A stretch of DNA of 64,000 nucleotides from Myxococcales bacterium (GCA_021787845.1 JAJYLH010000008.1:1-64000), one strand, 5' to 3'; positions 48,331 to 56,698 are shown, counted from the first letter of the stretch. The notes: generated from the sequence alone by a model not told the origin. Translations and numbers: made by a program.

Positions 48331-49998
48331 ATGACGCGGCTAATGCTGGGCCATCGAGGCCAGACCAGTAGGTTGGACGGTCCGGTTCGCACGCCAGTAG
48401 GTTGGACGGTCCGGCCGTGCGCGACAGCGCAAAGGCCGGCCGTCCGACATTCCAGAGCGATCGCTGATCCGACCCTGCCGAGCGATCGCCGCACGCCCGC
48501 TATGAGCGATCGCACTGGAAAGACGGACGGCCGGTCGCGTGATCATGCCAGCGCCGTGCACATTCCCAAGGCGACCGGACCGTCCATCCTACTGTGCTTG
48601 CTGGCTGCCTGCATCCAGATTCCTGCGGCGCAGCACCCGGCGCCGAAGGCGGGGGTGGGCGTCGCGGTGGAGTCGTCGTCGGGGACAGTGAGCGTCGACG
48701 CTTCGAAGGTCCCGATGGTGACGGGAGCGTGTCCTGACGGCGACGTCGTCGCGCGTTCGGGGAGCGGCTGGGCGTGCGAGCCCGCGGACTCGGGGCCGAA
48801 AGGAGAGTCAGGCGTTGCGGGGTCGCAGGGGCCGGCGGGGGCGTCGGTGGTGGCGGACACTCTGGGCGCGGGCGACTCGCACTGTCCGAACGGCGGGAGC
48901 GAGCTGACGGTCGGCGGAGTCAGTACCTACGCCTGCAACGGAGCGCCGGGGCAGCCGGGCGCGAAAGGAGGGCAGGGGCAGCAAGGGAATCCGGGCGACA
49001 CGGGTCCGCAAGGCACGCCGGTGGTCGCGACATCGCTCGACGCGGGCGACGGGCACTGCCCGAATGGGGGAACCGAATTCGTGGAGGGCTCGGAGGTGGT
49101 CTACGCGTGCAGCGGAGCGACCGGCGCGCAAGGAACTCCGGGCACCTCATGCGACGCGACCGCGGTCGCGACTCTGCAGAACAGCTTGACGACGCTGCAA
49201 GGCGACATCCAGACTTTGCAGGACACCGTGAAGGGCAACGAGATTCAGCTCTCGACGCTCGAGGCGAACCTCTGCCCGCCGGGATGGAGCGTCGCGACCG
49301 AGACTGGCTTCGCCGGAACGCTGTGCGAGAAGACAGTCGCCGGAGCCACGGACGAGATGGTCAAAGTCGGAGACTACTGGATCGACCGGTTCGAGATGTC
49401 CACCTGCGGCTCGGGCTCGATGGGCGACGCGAGCGGCAACGGCTACGGCACGACCGCGGTCGGGTGCTCGGTGTCCGGAGTCGCGCCGCAAGCGAACATC
49501 ACCTGGTTCCAAGCCGCGCAGATGTGCGCGAACGCCGGGAAGAAGCTGTGTACGAATCAGGAGTGGCAGATCGCAGCCAGCGGCACGCCAGACCCGGGAG
49601 CGTCGGACGGCACCGGCGGCGCGTGCAACACGCCGTCGAGCGGTCCAAGGAAGACCGGTCTCGGGACCGCTTGCCGGTCGACCTTCGGCGCCGAGGACAT
49701 GATCGGCAACCTCTGGGAAAGGACCAGCGAATGGCATCAGGCCGGCGTGACCTGGATGACGAGCGATGGCCAGTCGGCAACGCCCTGGCCGTCGGGATAC
49801 GGCAGCGACGCGACGTGGAACATCAACGGGCGAGCCGAACCTGGAACAGGCGGTTTCACGAACGGCCTGCCGGCTTCGGTCCTACGCGGCGGAGATTGGG
49901 AAACGTCGACGAACGCGGGCGCTTTTTCGACGTCCTGGCGCAACGGGCCTTCGGATTCCGGCGCATCAATCGGCGCCCGCTGCTGCATCGGGGGGTGA
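48331..49998 (+). CDS. Collagen-like FGE/SUMF1-domain lipoprotein, paralogue 3
   Basis: 555 residues from ATG 48331, same spacing and ribosome site as paralogue 2. The first 94 residues, including REPIN F and the lipobox ILLCLLAAC, are almost identical to paralogue 2, showing recent duplication or conversion. Collagen-like region GPKGESGVAGSQGPAG and GAKGGQGQQGNPGDTGPQG, coiled coil (LQNSLTTLQGDIQTLQDTV), FGE-like head with NLWERTSEWHQAG (Arg for the usual Trp after WE). The end differs: EPGTGGFTNG, VLRGGDWETSTNAG, NGPSDSGAS, then IGARCCIGG. Confidence 0.85.
   Translation: MTRLMLGHRGQTSRLDGPVRTPVGWTVRPCATAQRPAVRHSRAIADPTLPSDRRTPAMSDRTGKTDGRSRDHASAVHIPKATGPSILLCLLAACIQIPAAQHPAPKAGVGVAVESSSGTVSVDASKVPMVTGACPDGDVVARSGSGWACEPADSGPKGESGVAGSQGPAGASVVADTLGAGDSHCPNGGSELTVGGVSTYACNGAPGQPGAKGGQGQQGNPGDTGPQGTPVVATSLDAGDGHCPNGGTEFVEGSEVVYACSGATGAQGTPGTSCDATAVATLQNSLTTLQGDIQTLQDTVKGNEIQLSTLEANLCPPGWSVATETGFAGTLCEKTVAGATDEMVKVGDYWIDRFEMSTCGSGSMGDASGNGYGTTAVGCSVSGVAPQANITWFQAAQMCANAGKKLCTNQEWQIAASGTPDPGASDGTGGACNTPSSGPRKTGLGTACRSTFGAEDMIGNLWERTSEWHQAGVTWMTSDGQSATPWPSGYGSDATWNINGRAEPGTGGFTNGLPASVLRGGDWETSTNAGAFSTSWRNGPSDSGASIGARCCIGG
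48366..48594. mobile_element. REPIN-like element F, in the signal-peptide region of paralogue 3
   Basis: Same length and essentially the same sequence as element E, including the duplicated GTAG head. It came with the gene duplication rather than by separate insertion. Confidence 0.88.
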
Positions 49999-50024
49999 AT
50001 CGGTCGTGCGGACGATCTCGATGC

Positions 50025-50207
50025 CAGTAGGATGGACAGTCCCGGCGAGCGCGCCTCTTCGCGCTCGGCGGGCTGTCCGTCCGAGAGCGATCGCTCAGGA
50101 TCTTCCGAGCGGCTCAGACGGCATCGGCCTGTCCCAACAGTCATTCGCTCTGGAAGGACGGGCAGCCGGGAATCGCGTTGCGATTCCACGGACTGCCCAT
50201 CCTACTG
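50025..50207. mobile_element. REPIN-like element G, left neighbour of the RAYT gene
   Basis: 183 bases from CAGTAGGATGGACAGTCCCG to CGGACTGCCCATCCTACTG, beginning 27 bases after the paralogue 3 stop and ending 37 bases before the transposase ATG. Confidence 0.9.
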
Positions 50208-50244
50208 TGCGAACGCCTCATTCGTAACACGATGAGGAGGGAGA

Positions 50245-50709
50245 ATGTCAGGGGTCGATCCTACGCCAGAAATCGAGCGCTACCGCCGGCATCTGCCGCA
50301 CTGGAGGAAGGACGGAGCCATCTACTACGTTACATGGCATCTCCATCGCGACCAGGCCGAGCTTGAACCGGCCGAGCGTGACCTTGTCCTGCCGGCGCTG
50401 ACCTACCATGACAACCGCGTGTACACGCTCTTCGCCGCGGTGGTGATGAGCGACCACGTGCACATGCTCTTGCAGCCCCTCGCCGGCAAGATGCTCGAGA
50501 AGATCATGCACTCCCGAAAGGGGTCGACCTCGCGTAAGCTGGCTCGTCGATTCGGTCGTCAGGCACCGGTCTGGCAGAGCGAGTACTTCGACCGCATCGT
50601 GCGCGACCCGCATGAGTTTGATCAGAAGCTACGCTACATCATCGAAAACCCGGCGCGGCGGTGGCCAGGAACCGTGGATTACGCTTGGCTCTGGGTGCGG
50701 GACCAGTAG
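50245..50709 (+). CDS. REP-associated tyrosine transposase (RAYT, TnpA_REP type)
   Basis: 154 residues, full length for the HUH-Y1 RAYT group. The HUH metal site is SDHVHMLL (H71, H73). The catalytic tyrosine is most likely Y114 in SEYFDRIVRDPHEFDQKLRYI, followed by IENPARRWP. The N-terminus IYYVTWHLHRDQAELEPAERDLV is also typical. GGAGGGAGA precedes ATG 50245. The reading frame is intact. RAYTs cut and rejoin single-stranded REP hairpins at a GTAG-type tetranucleotide. Here REPINs G and H with GTAG heads flank the gene, and the CAGTAG of element H supplies the TAG stop. This is probably the enzyme that spread the REPINs in the window. Confidence 0.93.
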   Translation: MSGVDPTPEIERYRRHLPHWRKDGAIYYVTWHLHRDQAELEPAERDLVLPALTYHDNRVYTLFAAVVMSDHVHMLLQPLAGKMLEKIMHSRKGSTSRKLARRFGRQAPVWQSEYFDRIVRDPHEFDQKLRYIIENPARRWPGTVDYAWLWVRDQ

Positions 50710-50884
50710 GATGGACAGTCCCGGCGAGCGCGCCTCTTTGCGCTCGGCGGGCTGTCCGTCCGAGAGCGATCGTTCCGGATCTTCCAGGCGACTCCAATGC
50801 CTCGGCCTGTCCCTACACACATCGGCTCTGGAACGACGGGCAGCCGGAATCGCGCTGCGATTCCGCGGACTGCCCGTCCTACTG
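50704..50884. mobile_element. REPIN-like element H, right neighbour of the RAYT gene
   Basis: 181 bases from CAGTAGGATGGACAGTCCCG to CGGACTGCCCGTCCTACTG. The first six bases overlap the end of the RAYT gene, providing its stop codon. Confidence 0.9.
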
Positions 50885-51011
50885 CGATGCGCGAGGGCGG
50901 TCGATTGCGGGCGCGGCGACGGCCGGCGTAACGTGCGAGACTGCGCGGTCCAGACCGCCGGGCCGGTCGGAGACGCCCACGACCGATGTCGCTAGCCAGG
51001 TTCCTCGCTCC

Positions 51012-52034
51012 TTGTTGCTCCAGTGGCACCTGACCGACCGCTGCAACCTGCGCTGCGCCCATTGCTATCAGGCCTCGCGCGGGTTTCGGGGGCTCTCGTT
51101 CGACGAGCTGCTCCGCATCCTTGGCGAGTACCGAGCGCTGCTCTGGGCGCTCAGCCGCCGTGCCGGCCGCGAGGTGCCAGGGCACCTCAACCTCACCGGC
51201 GGCGAGCCGTTTCTCCGGCCCGACTTCCTCGACCTGCTCGCGGCCGTGCGCGACGCGCGAATCTCGTTCGGCATCCTCAGCAACGGCACGCTGCTCGACC
51301 TCGCGCTCGCCCAGAAGCTGCGGCGGCTGAAGACGCGGTTCGTCCAGGTCAGCGTCGAGGGGAGCGAGGCGACGCACGATCGCATCCGCGGCCGCGGCAA
51401 CCATCGCCGGGTGGTCGCGGCGATCGAGCTGCTCGTGCGCGCGCGCGTGCCGGTCCTCGTTTCCTTCACCGCGCACCGCGGCAACTTCCGGGAGTTCCCG
51501 CTCGTCGCGCGGATGGCGCAAGACCTCGGCGTCACGCGCGTCTGGGCCGACCGGCTGATTCCCGAGGGCACCGGCGAGAGCCTGCGCGACCAGGTGCTGA
51601 CGCCGGACGAGACGCACGAGCTGTTGCTCCTCATGCGCGAGGCCCGCGACGAGGCGCGCCGCCGGCACAGCCGGACCGAGGTCGCGATGCACCGCGCGCT
51701 CCAGCTCCTCGCCGGAGGGCGCCCCTACCGCTGCACGGCAGGGGAGGGCCTCCTCACCATCGGCCCGCGGGGAGAGCTGTACCCCTGCCGCCGCCTGCCG
51801 GTGCCGGTGGGCGACGTTCTCGAAAAGCCGCTTCTCGATCTCTACGACCGCAGCGAGCTCCTCATCGCGCTACGGGAGCGCAACCGCTCGGCGCCCCAGG
51901 AGCCGGCGCATCCGTGCCGTCGCTGCCCCCACGAGCCTTCCTGCCGCGGCGGCCTGCGCTGCCTGTCGCACGCGGTCACCGGCGACCCGTTCCAGCCCGA
52001 TCCCGGCTGCTGGCTCGCGCCGACCTTGTGCTAG
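51012..52034 (+). CDS. Radical SAM/SPASM-type protein
   Basis: Radical SAM motif LTDRCNLRCAHCYQ (CxxxCxxC) at the N-terminus, LTGGEPFLRPDFLDLL (GGE motif), ILSNGTLLDL and VQVSVEGSEATHDRIRGRG. The C-terminus has a Cys-rich SPASM-like region (ELYPCRRLP, HPCRRCPHEPSCRGGLRC, PGCW) for extra [4Fe-4S] clusters. Such enzymes modify peptides or proteins. The start is unclear: no ATG or GTG lies near the motif in this frame. TTG 51012 or 51015 is proposed, and the open frame continues back into REPIN H. The co-transcribed TIGR04222 protein has a Cys/Gly tail that could be a substrate (inference). Confidence 0.85.
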   Translation: MLLQWHLTDRCNLRCAHCYQASRGFRGLSFDELLRILGEYRALLWALSRRAGREVPGHLNLTGGEPFLRPDFLDLLAAVRDARISFGILSNGTLLDLALAQKLRRLKTRFVQVSVEGSEATHDRIRGRGNHRRVVAAIELLVRARVPVLVSFTAHRGNFREFPLVARMAQDLGVTRVWADRLIPEGTGESLRDQVLTPDETHELLLLMREARDEARRRHSRTEVAMHRALQLLAGGRPYRCTAGEGLLTIGPRGELYPCRRLPVPVGDVLEKPLLDLYDRSELLIALRERNRSAPQEPAHPCRRCPHEPSCRGGLRCLSHAVTGDPFQPDPGCWLAPTLC

Positions 52035-52061
52035 CGTCCGCCTCTCGAAACGGAGACGAAG

Positions 52062-52802
52062 ATGCCTGCCGATTCCGGACCGCTCGCTGAGCTGAGGGCC
52101 CCTCCCGAGGTGGTCGCCGGCCTCACCCGGCTGCGCGACGAGCTCGCCGCCGCCGCTGGCTCGAACCTCCAGGCGCTCGTGCTCTTCGGCGGCCTCGCCG
52201 AGGGGCGTTACCGGCCGGGGAAGAGCGACGTGAACGTGCTCGTCGTACTGACCCGCGCCTCCGCCGACGACCTGTCCGCCCTCGCGCCCGCGCTGCGGCA
52301 CGCCGGACGCGCCCTCCGCGTCGAACCGCTCCTAGTCACCCGAACCGAGCTGCCCGCCGCCGCCGACGTGTTCCCGGCGAAGTTCCTCCACATCGAGCGG
52401 CGCCATCTCCTGCTCGCGGGGACCGATCCGTTCGTCGGGCTCGACATCAGCCGCGAGCACCTGCGCCTGCGCCTCGAGCAGGAGCTGACCAACCAAGCTC
52501 TCCGGCTGCGCCGTCGCTTCGTCGCCGCCGCGCACGCGCCCGCGGACCTGTCGCACGTGTTGGCGGAGGCGGCGGGCTCTCTCGGCGCACAGTTGCGGAT
52601 GCTGCTCGAGCTCGCGGGAAAGCCCAACGACGAGGATCTCGCGAGCTGTCTTAAGGCCGCGGCGCAGGCGTTCGACCTCGACGCCGACGCGCTCTTGGGG
52701 CTCGCCACCTCCGCGCCGCGGGCCGAGACCTTCCCGCGGGTGATGGAGAGCGTCGCCCGTGCTGCTCAGCTCGCCGCCCGGATGGAGGTCGGACAGCCGT
52801 GA
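52062..52802 (+). CDS. Nucleotidyltransferase-fold protein
   Basis: 246 residues. The segment ALVLFGGLAEGRYRPGKSDVNVLVVL matches the Pol-beta-like nucleotidyltransferase core GSxxxG...SDxDL, but Ser is replaced by Gly and the second Asp by Asn, so catalysis may be reduced or lost. A helical C-terminal half (LRLRLEQELTNQALRLRRRF, AEAAGSLGAQLRMLLELAG) resembles the HEPN-like partner domain of such proteins. GGAGACGAAG precedes ATG 52062. The stop overlaps the next gene's GTG by four bases. Confidence 0.8.
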   Translation: MPADSGPLAELRAPPEVVAGLTRLRDELAAAAGSNLQALVLFGGLAEGRYRPGKSDVNVLVVLTRASADDLSALAPALRHAGRALRVEPLLVTRTELPAAADVFPAKFLHIERRHLLLAGTDPFVGLDISREHLRLRLEQELTNQALRLRRRFVAAAHAPADLSHVLAEAAGSLGAQLRMLLELAGKPNDEDLASCLKAAAQAFDLDADALLGLATSAPRAETFPRVMESVARAAQLAARMEVGQP

Positions 52803-53647
52803 GCGTTCTCGACCTCGCCGGCCCCGCGTTTCTCGGATTCTTCGTGAAGTGGGGAATTCTCGCGCTCGCGGCCGCGGTCGTGTTGCGTTGGCTCCTGCGC
52901 GCGCCCGGGGGCAAGAGCTCGGGGGAGGCGCACTCGCTCAGCCCGTACGAGGTGGCGTACCTCGCGGGCGGCGACGCGGGGGTCGCGAGAGCGGCGATGG
53001 GCGCGCTGGCGCGGCGCGGGGAGATTGCGGCGGACGCCAGCCTGCGGACGGTCTCGATCGTCGCCCAGGCCGCTCCGCCGACCGACCCGGTGGAGCGCGA
53101 GGTCTTCGAGCGGGTTCAAGAGAGCGCTTCCGGTCCCGCTGCCTTGCGACGCCACTGGGCGACGGCAGCGCCGCTGCGCCATCACCTGGAGACCTTGGGG
53201 CTCTCGCCGGGGCAGTCGCTCTACCGCTTCGTGCCCGCCTTGCCGGTCATCGCACTGATGGGGCTCGGAATCGCGAAGCTCGTCGTGGGAGCCTCCCGCC
53301 ACCGACCGATCATGTTTCTCCTGATTCTTGTGGCGCTGGTCGGCTTCGCCCTGGTGCGGTTTCTGAAGCCGGCCTCGGCCACCCGGCGCGGCGCGGCGGC
53401 GATCGCTCTCCTTCGCAAGGAGTCGGGAGCGCTCTTGGCCCTCGACGGCACCCGCTGCCTGCCGGGAGAGATCGCGCTCGCCACTGCCCTCTTCGGGAAC
53501 GAGGCGCTCACCGGCGCCGGGTTCATGGACCTGGCGACCGCGCTTACGCCGGTGCAGCGGACGAGCTCGGGGATGTGGAGCGGCGGGGGCTGCGGTGGCG
53601 GCTGCGGAGGAGGATGTGGCGGCGGCTGCGGCGGTTGCGGAGGATGA
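52799..53647 (+). CDS. TIGR04222-type membrane protein with Cys/Gly-rich tail
   Basis: 282 residues, GTG start overlapping the previous stop. One N-terminal helix (FLGFFVKWGILALAAAVVLRW), the family signature LSPYEVAYLAGGDAGVARAAMGALARRGEI (near residue 45), a second helix pair around residues 145-185 (LPVIALMGLGIAKLVVG, IMFLLILVALVGFALVRFL), then a cytoplasmic or periplasmic segment. The last 23 residues are almost only Gly and Cys (GGGCGGGCGGGC repeated), a known end of TIGR04222 proteins. Such tails could bind metal or be peptide-modified. Function is unknown. Confidence 0.85.
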   Translation: MSVLDLAGPAFLGFFVKWGILALAAAVVLRWLLRAPGGKSSGEAHSLSPYEVAYLAGGDAGVARAAMGALARRGEIAADASLRTVSIVAQAAPPTDPVEREVFERVQESASGPAALRRHWATAAPLRHHLETLGLSPGQSLYRFVPALPVIALMGLGIAKLVVGASRHRPIMFLLILVALVGFALVRFLKPASATRRGAAAIALLRKESGALLALDGTRCLPGEIALATALFGNEALTGAGFMDLATALTPVQRTSSGMWSGGGCGGGCGGGCGGGCGGCGG

Positions 53648-54243
53648 ATCGCCCTGCCTCGCGCACCTCGACCGCCGAGCCGACTTTCGACGCCGTCGTC
53701 GTCCTGGGCGACGCGCTCTTGCCCGACGACACGCTCTCGGCGTTTGGGCGCGACCGCGTCCGTCGCGGCGCCGAGCTCGTGCGGCAAGGCGCTGCCCCGC
53801 GGATGCTCCTCGCTGGCAGAGGTCCTGGGCGTGGACTGGGGCGGCGCATGCCGACCGAGGCCGCGGCCATGCGCGAGGAGGCGCTGAGGCTGGGCGTTGG
53901 CGATGACGAGCTCGTCCTCGAGGACGAGTCCGACTCGACCCTCCAGAACGCCTACTTCGTCAAGACGCGGGTCCTCGAGCCGCGCGGATGGACTCGAGTC
54001 CTGCTCGTCACCTCCGCCTGGCACGCGCAGCGGGCGCTCGTGACTTTCCAGCGGGTCCTCGGGTGCGCTTTTGCCGTCGAGGTGATGCCGGTGCCCGACG
54101 GGCTCTGCGGCGCCGAGCTCGAGAGGAGGCGGGAGCTCGAGTCCTATTACCTGGGCGAGCTGAACGCCCAGCTCGAAGGGATGGTCGAGCCGGACCCGGC
54201 GAGACTCGAATCGCTAATCGGGCAGCGCCGCGGGAACCCGTGA
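53644..54243 (+). CDS. YdcF/DUF218-family protein
   Basis: 199 residues, ATG overlapping the previous stop (ATGA). DUF218 features: FDAVVVLGDALL, the RVRRGAELVRQGAAPRMLLAG strand-helix, the acidic DESDSTLQNAYF, and VLLVTSAWHAQRALVTFQRVL. DUF218 proteins act in envelope processes (ElyC/SanA-like) or bind SAM (YdcF). Lack of a signal helix favours a cytoplasmic form. It is the last gene of the radical SAM operon. Confidence 0.88.
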   Translation: MNRPASRTSTAEPTFDAVVVLGDALLPDDTLSAFGRDRVRRGAELVRQGAAPRMLLAGRGPGRGLGRRMPTEAAAMREEALRLGVGDDELVLEDESDSTLQNAYFVKTRVLEPRGWTRVLLVTSAWHAQRALVTFQRVLGCAFAVEVMPVPDGLCGAELERRRELESYYLGELNAQLEGMVEPDPARLESLIGQRRGNP

Positions 54244-54378
54244 TCGGGCTGTAGCCCATTCGTGACGAGCTCCGGGACCGCTCTCGCCACCCATCGGCGG
54301 TCGACGCGTCGATAGACGGCAGCGGCCGGCGGGGGCGATGAAGGACCGGACCGGTGCCGCCCAGCAGATGCGCCTTCG

Positions 54379-55503
54379 CTATTCGAGCACGTGGATGTTC
54401 TTCTTCGCGCAGATGTCCTTGAGCTGCTTGGGCCAGATGGTGACGGTCACCTCGCCCAAGTGCGCGGTGCGCAAGAGGTACATGTACGTGCGCGCCTGGC
54501 CGATGCCGCCGCCGATGCTGAGCGGAATCCGGTCGTCCAGTATCGCCTGGTGGTACGGCAGCTCGAGGAAGTCGAGCTGGCCCGACGCTTCGAGCTGTCG
54601 GCGCAGGGTCTCCTTGGTGACCCGGATGCCCATCGACGACAGCTCGTGGCGGCGGCGGGTGACCGGGTTCCACACCAGGATGTCGCCGTTGAGCCCGTGG
54701 GTCCCCTTGCCCGTCTCGCTCCGGGTGTCGGTGATCCAGTCGTCGTAGTCGGCGGCGCGCATCTCGTGCGGGTAGCCGTCGGCGAGCACCCAGCCGATGC
54801 CGATGATGAACACCGCCGGATGCTTCTTCAGAAGCTCGGTCTCCCGCTCTTTGCGCGGCAGGTCGGGGAACATCGCGAGCACGTCCTCGGCGTGGAAGAA
54901 CTCGAGCTCCTCGGGAAAATCCGGGAAGCTGCCGCGCAGGGCGGGGAACATCTCCTGCGCGTTTTGGCCGGCGCCGCGGATGACCTTCCAGATCCGCCGC
55001 ACGGTGTCCTCGAGGGTCGCGAGGTTTCGCTCCTCCGGCGTCACCACCCGCTCCCAGTCCCACTGGTCGACGTAGGCGCTGTGGTCGTGGTCCAAGAAGT
55101 AGTCCTTGCGCACCGCCCGCATGTCCGTACACACACCCTCTCCGGGAGCGCAGTCGAACTGCGTGAGCGCCATCCGCTTCCACTTGGTCGCCGCCTGCAC
55201 CACCTGGCCGTGCAGCCGCTCGGGGAGGCCGAGCCCGCAGGGGAATTCGATCGGCGTGCGCGAGCCGTCGCGGTCCAGGTAGTCGTTGACCCCGCTCTCC
55301 CGCTCGACGATCAGCGGCACCTGCACCATGCTCAGGTTCAGCTCGCGGCAGAGGTGGTCCTCGATGTACCGCTTGATGGCGTAGACGGCGCGCTGCGTGT
55401 CCATCCGGCTCAAGCGAGGCGCATAGTCTGCCGGTAGGATTTTATCGACTTCTTCGTAGGTGCTGATTCCGGGGCCCGCGAGGTCGGCTTTCTTGTCGCC
55501 CAT
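54379..55503 (-). CDS. asnA: Aspartate-ammonia ligase
   Basis: Ammonia-dependent asparagine synthetase, class II aaRS-like fold. 374 residues with family stretches VQVPLIVERESGVNDYLDRDG, KWKRMALTQFDCAPGEGVCTDMRAVRKD, LDHDHSAYVDQWDWERV, HPAVFIIGIGWVLADGYPHEMRAADYDDW and LSIGGGIGQARTYMYLL. AGGGGA lies about seven bases before ATG 55503. A single gene. Confidence 0.97.
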   Translation of the reverse strand: MGDKKADLAGPGISTYEEVDKILPADYAPRLSRMDTQRAVYAIKRYIEDHLCRELNLSMVQVPLIVERESGVNDYLDRDGSRTPIEFPCGLGLPERLHGQVVQAATKWKRMALTQFDCAPGEGVCTDMRAVRKDYFLDHDHSAYVDQWDWERVVTPEERNLATLEDTVRRIWKVIRGAGQNAQEMFPALRGSFPDFPEELEFFHAEDVLAMFPDLPRKERETELLKKHPAVFIIGIGWVLADGYPHEMRAADYDDWITDTRSETGKGTHGLNGDILVWNPVTRRRHELSSMGIRVTKETLRRQLEASGQLDFLELPYHQAILDDRIPLSIGGGIGQARTYMYLLRTAHLGEVTVTIWPKQLKDICAKKNIHVLE

Positions 55504-55697
55504 GATGTTTCCCCTTTCGGTCGCTCGGGATGCGCGCGCGAGGCACGCGAGGAAAAATCAATGGCCGGGGAGGCTAGGCACGCGGCCGGTCGAGGGTCAA
55601 GCGGGCGAAACCAGGCCGCATCGGGTCGCGGGCGACGCCACCGACCGGCACGATCGTTCTTCCTGCCTGACGGTCCCGGGGGAACGGGACCGAGGAT

Positions 55698-55973
55698 CTA
55701 GCCGTGCGCCTTGCGCGATGGACCCGCCGCGGCTGGCTTGGACGCCTCGAGAAGCTGCGCCACCGCCGCGCCCGGCGACACGTGCTCCCGCTTCGCGAGC
55801 TCAGCGCCGGCCTCGAGCAGCGCAATCCCGTTCTCGATCGCCAGCCGCACCCGGTCGGTGTAGGTCATCCGCACGTTCGGCTGCGCGTACGGCGTCGTCG
55901 CGTGATCGAGCCGCTCCCGCAACGTCCCGGTCAGCCGGAGCGCCACCTGGGGAGCCAGATTTGCCTTGGCCAT
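55698..55973 (-). CDS. Small ribbon-helix-helix-like protein
   Basis: 91 residues with GGAGGCGAAC before ATG 55973. The pattern VALRLTGTLRERLDHATTP followed by TYTDRVRLAIENGIALLEAG resembles an RHH DNA-binding fold of antitoxin or plasmid-regulator type. A second helical segment (ISPGAAVAQLLEA-like) and a basic tail follow. No toxin gene is adjacent, so it may be a free regulator. Confidence 0.65.
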   Translation of the reverse strand: MAKANLAPQVALRLTGTLRERLDHATTPYAQPNVRMTYTDRVRLAIENGIALLEAGAELAKREHVSPGAAVAQLLEASKPAAAGPSRKAHG

Positions 55974-55994
55974 GTTCGCCTCCTCGCGCTACTG

Positions 55995-56023
55995 CTTGTA
56001 CCATTCGGCAAGATCGCTCGCAA
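55995..56023 (-). promoter_or_regulatory. Promoter of the small RHH-like gene
   Basis: Minus strand TTGCGA (56018-56023), 17-base spacer, TACAAG (55995-56000), 22 bases before the ATG with a ribosome site in between. Confidence 0.55.
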
Positions 56024-56195
56024 GCCTAGCAGAGACCGGGTCCGTCGGAAGACGATGAACGTCGCGATACTGCTGGCTTCCAGCCAGTGTTCTTGCAGCG
56101 CAGGAGGCGCTACGAATCGCCGGCGAACTGCTCATCCGCGGCCCGACGGGCCAGCGGCGACCGCGTCCGCCGTCCAGAAGCGAATCCGCCCGGCG

Positions 56196-56603
56196 TCAGT
56201 GCGCGCGCTCGCGCCAGAGGCGGCGCAGCTTCGCCACCATCTCGCTCGACGGCTCGGACTTGAAGAACTCGTCGTCGGCGCCCGCAAGGAGCCCTGCGCA
56301 CACGCCGGTCGCGACCGGATGCCCCGTGGCGATGAGAATCGGCAGCGAATAGCCGTGCGTCTCCCTGAGCTCGCGGACCACGTCCACGCCCCACCGGCCC
56401 GGCATCTGCACGTCGATGATCGCCGCGTCGAAGCGCTCGCGGCTCATCCGGTCGATGGCGCTGTCGCCGTCGTGCACCAGCTCGGCCGCGATGCCCTCCA
56501 TGTCGAGCAACAGCGCTGCCGCCTCACACCAATCCCGATCGTCGTCGACGATCAGCACCCGAGCGTGGTGTTCCTGGGCTGGCTGGCGGGAGAGCGTTTC
56601 CAT
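56196..56603 (-). CDS. Stand-alone response-regulator receiver
   Basis: 135 residues: ARVLIVDDDRDWCEAA (acidic pocket), phospho-acceptor Asp in AIIDVQMPGRWGVDVV, Thr in ILIATGHP, Lys in EFFKSEP. No output domain, so it acts through partners. ATG 56603 follows GGAGG at six bases. ATG 56627 would add eight residues. No histidine kinase is nearby. Confidence 0.93.
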   Translation of the reverse strand: METLSRQPAQEHHARVLIVDDDRDWCEAAALLLDMEGIAAELVHDGDSAIDRMSRERFDAAIIDVQMPGRWGVDVVRELRETHGYSLPILIATGHPVATGVCAGLLAGADDEFFKSEPSSEMVAKLRRLWRERAH

Positions 56604-56698
56604 CGCGGCCTCCGAACGGTCCTTCATGCAACAGCGGGACGCCAGCGGGATTCCCGCCTGCGTGAATACGGCCGGCCGCTCGTGCGTTCGTTCAGGCC

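Noticed and set aside
46400-49998. Diversity-generating retroelement target
   Set aside because: Variation includes indels and is not limited to adenine positions; no reverse transcriptase, Avd or template repeat is visible near these genes.
45104-49998. True formylglycine-generating enzymes for sulfatases
   Set aside because: Only the fold-level motifs are seen; no sulfatase is nearby and the collagen/coiled-coil build suggests a binding head.
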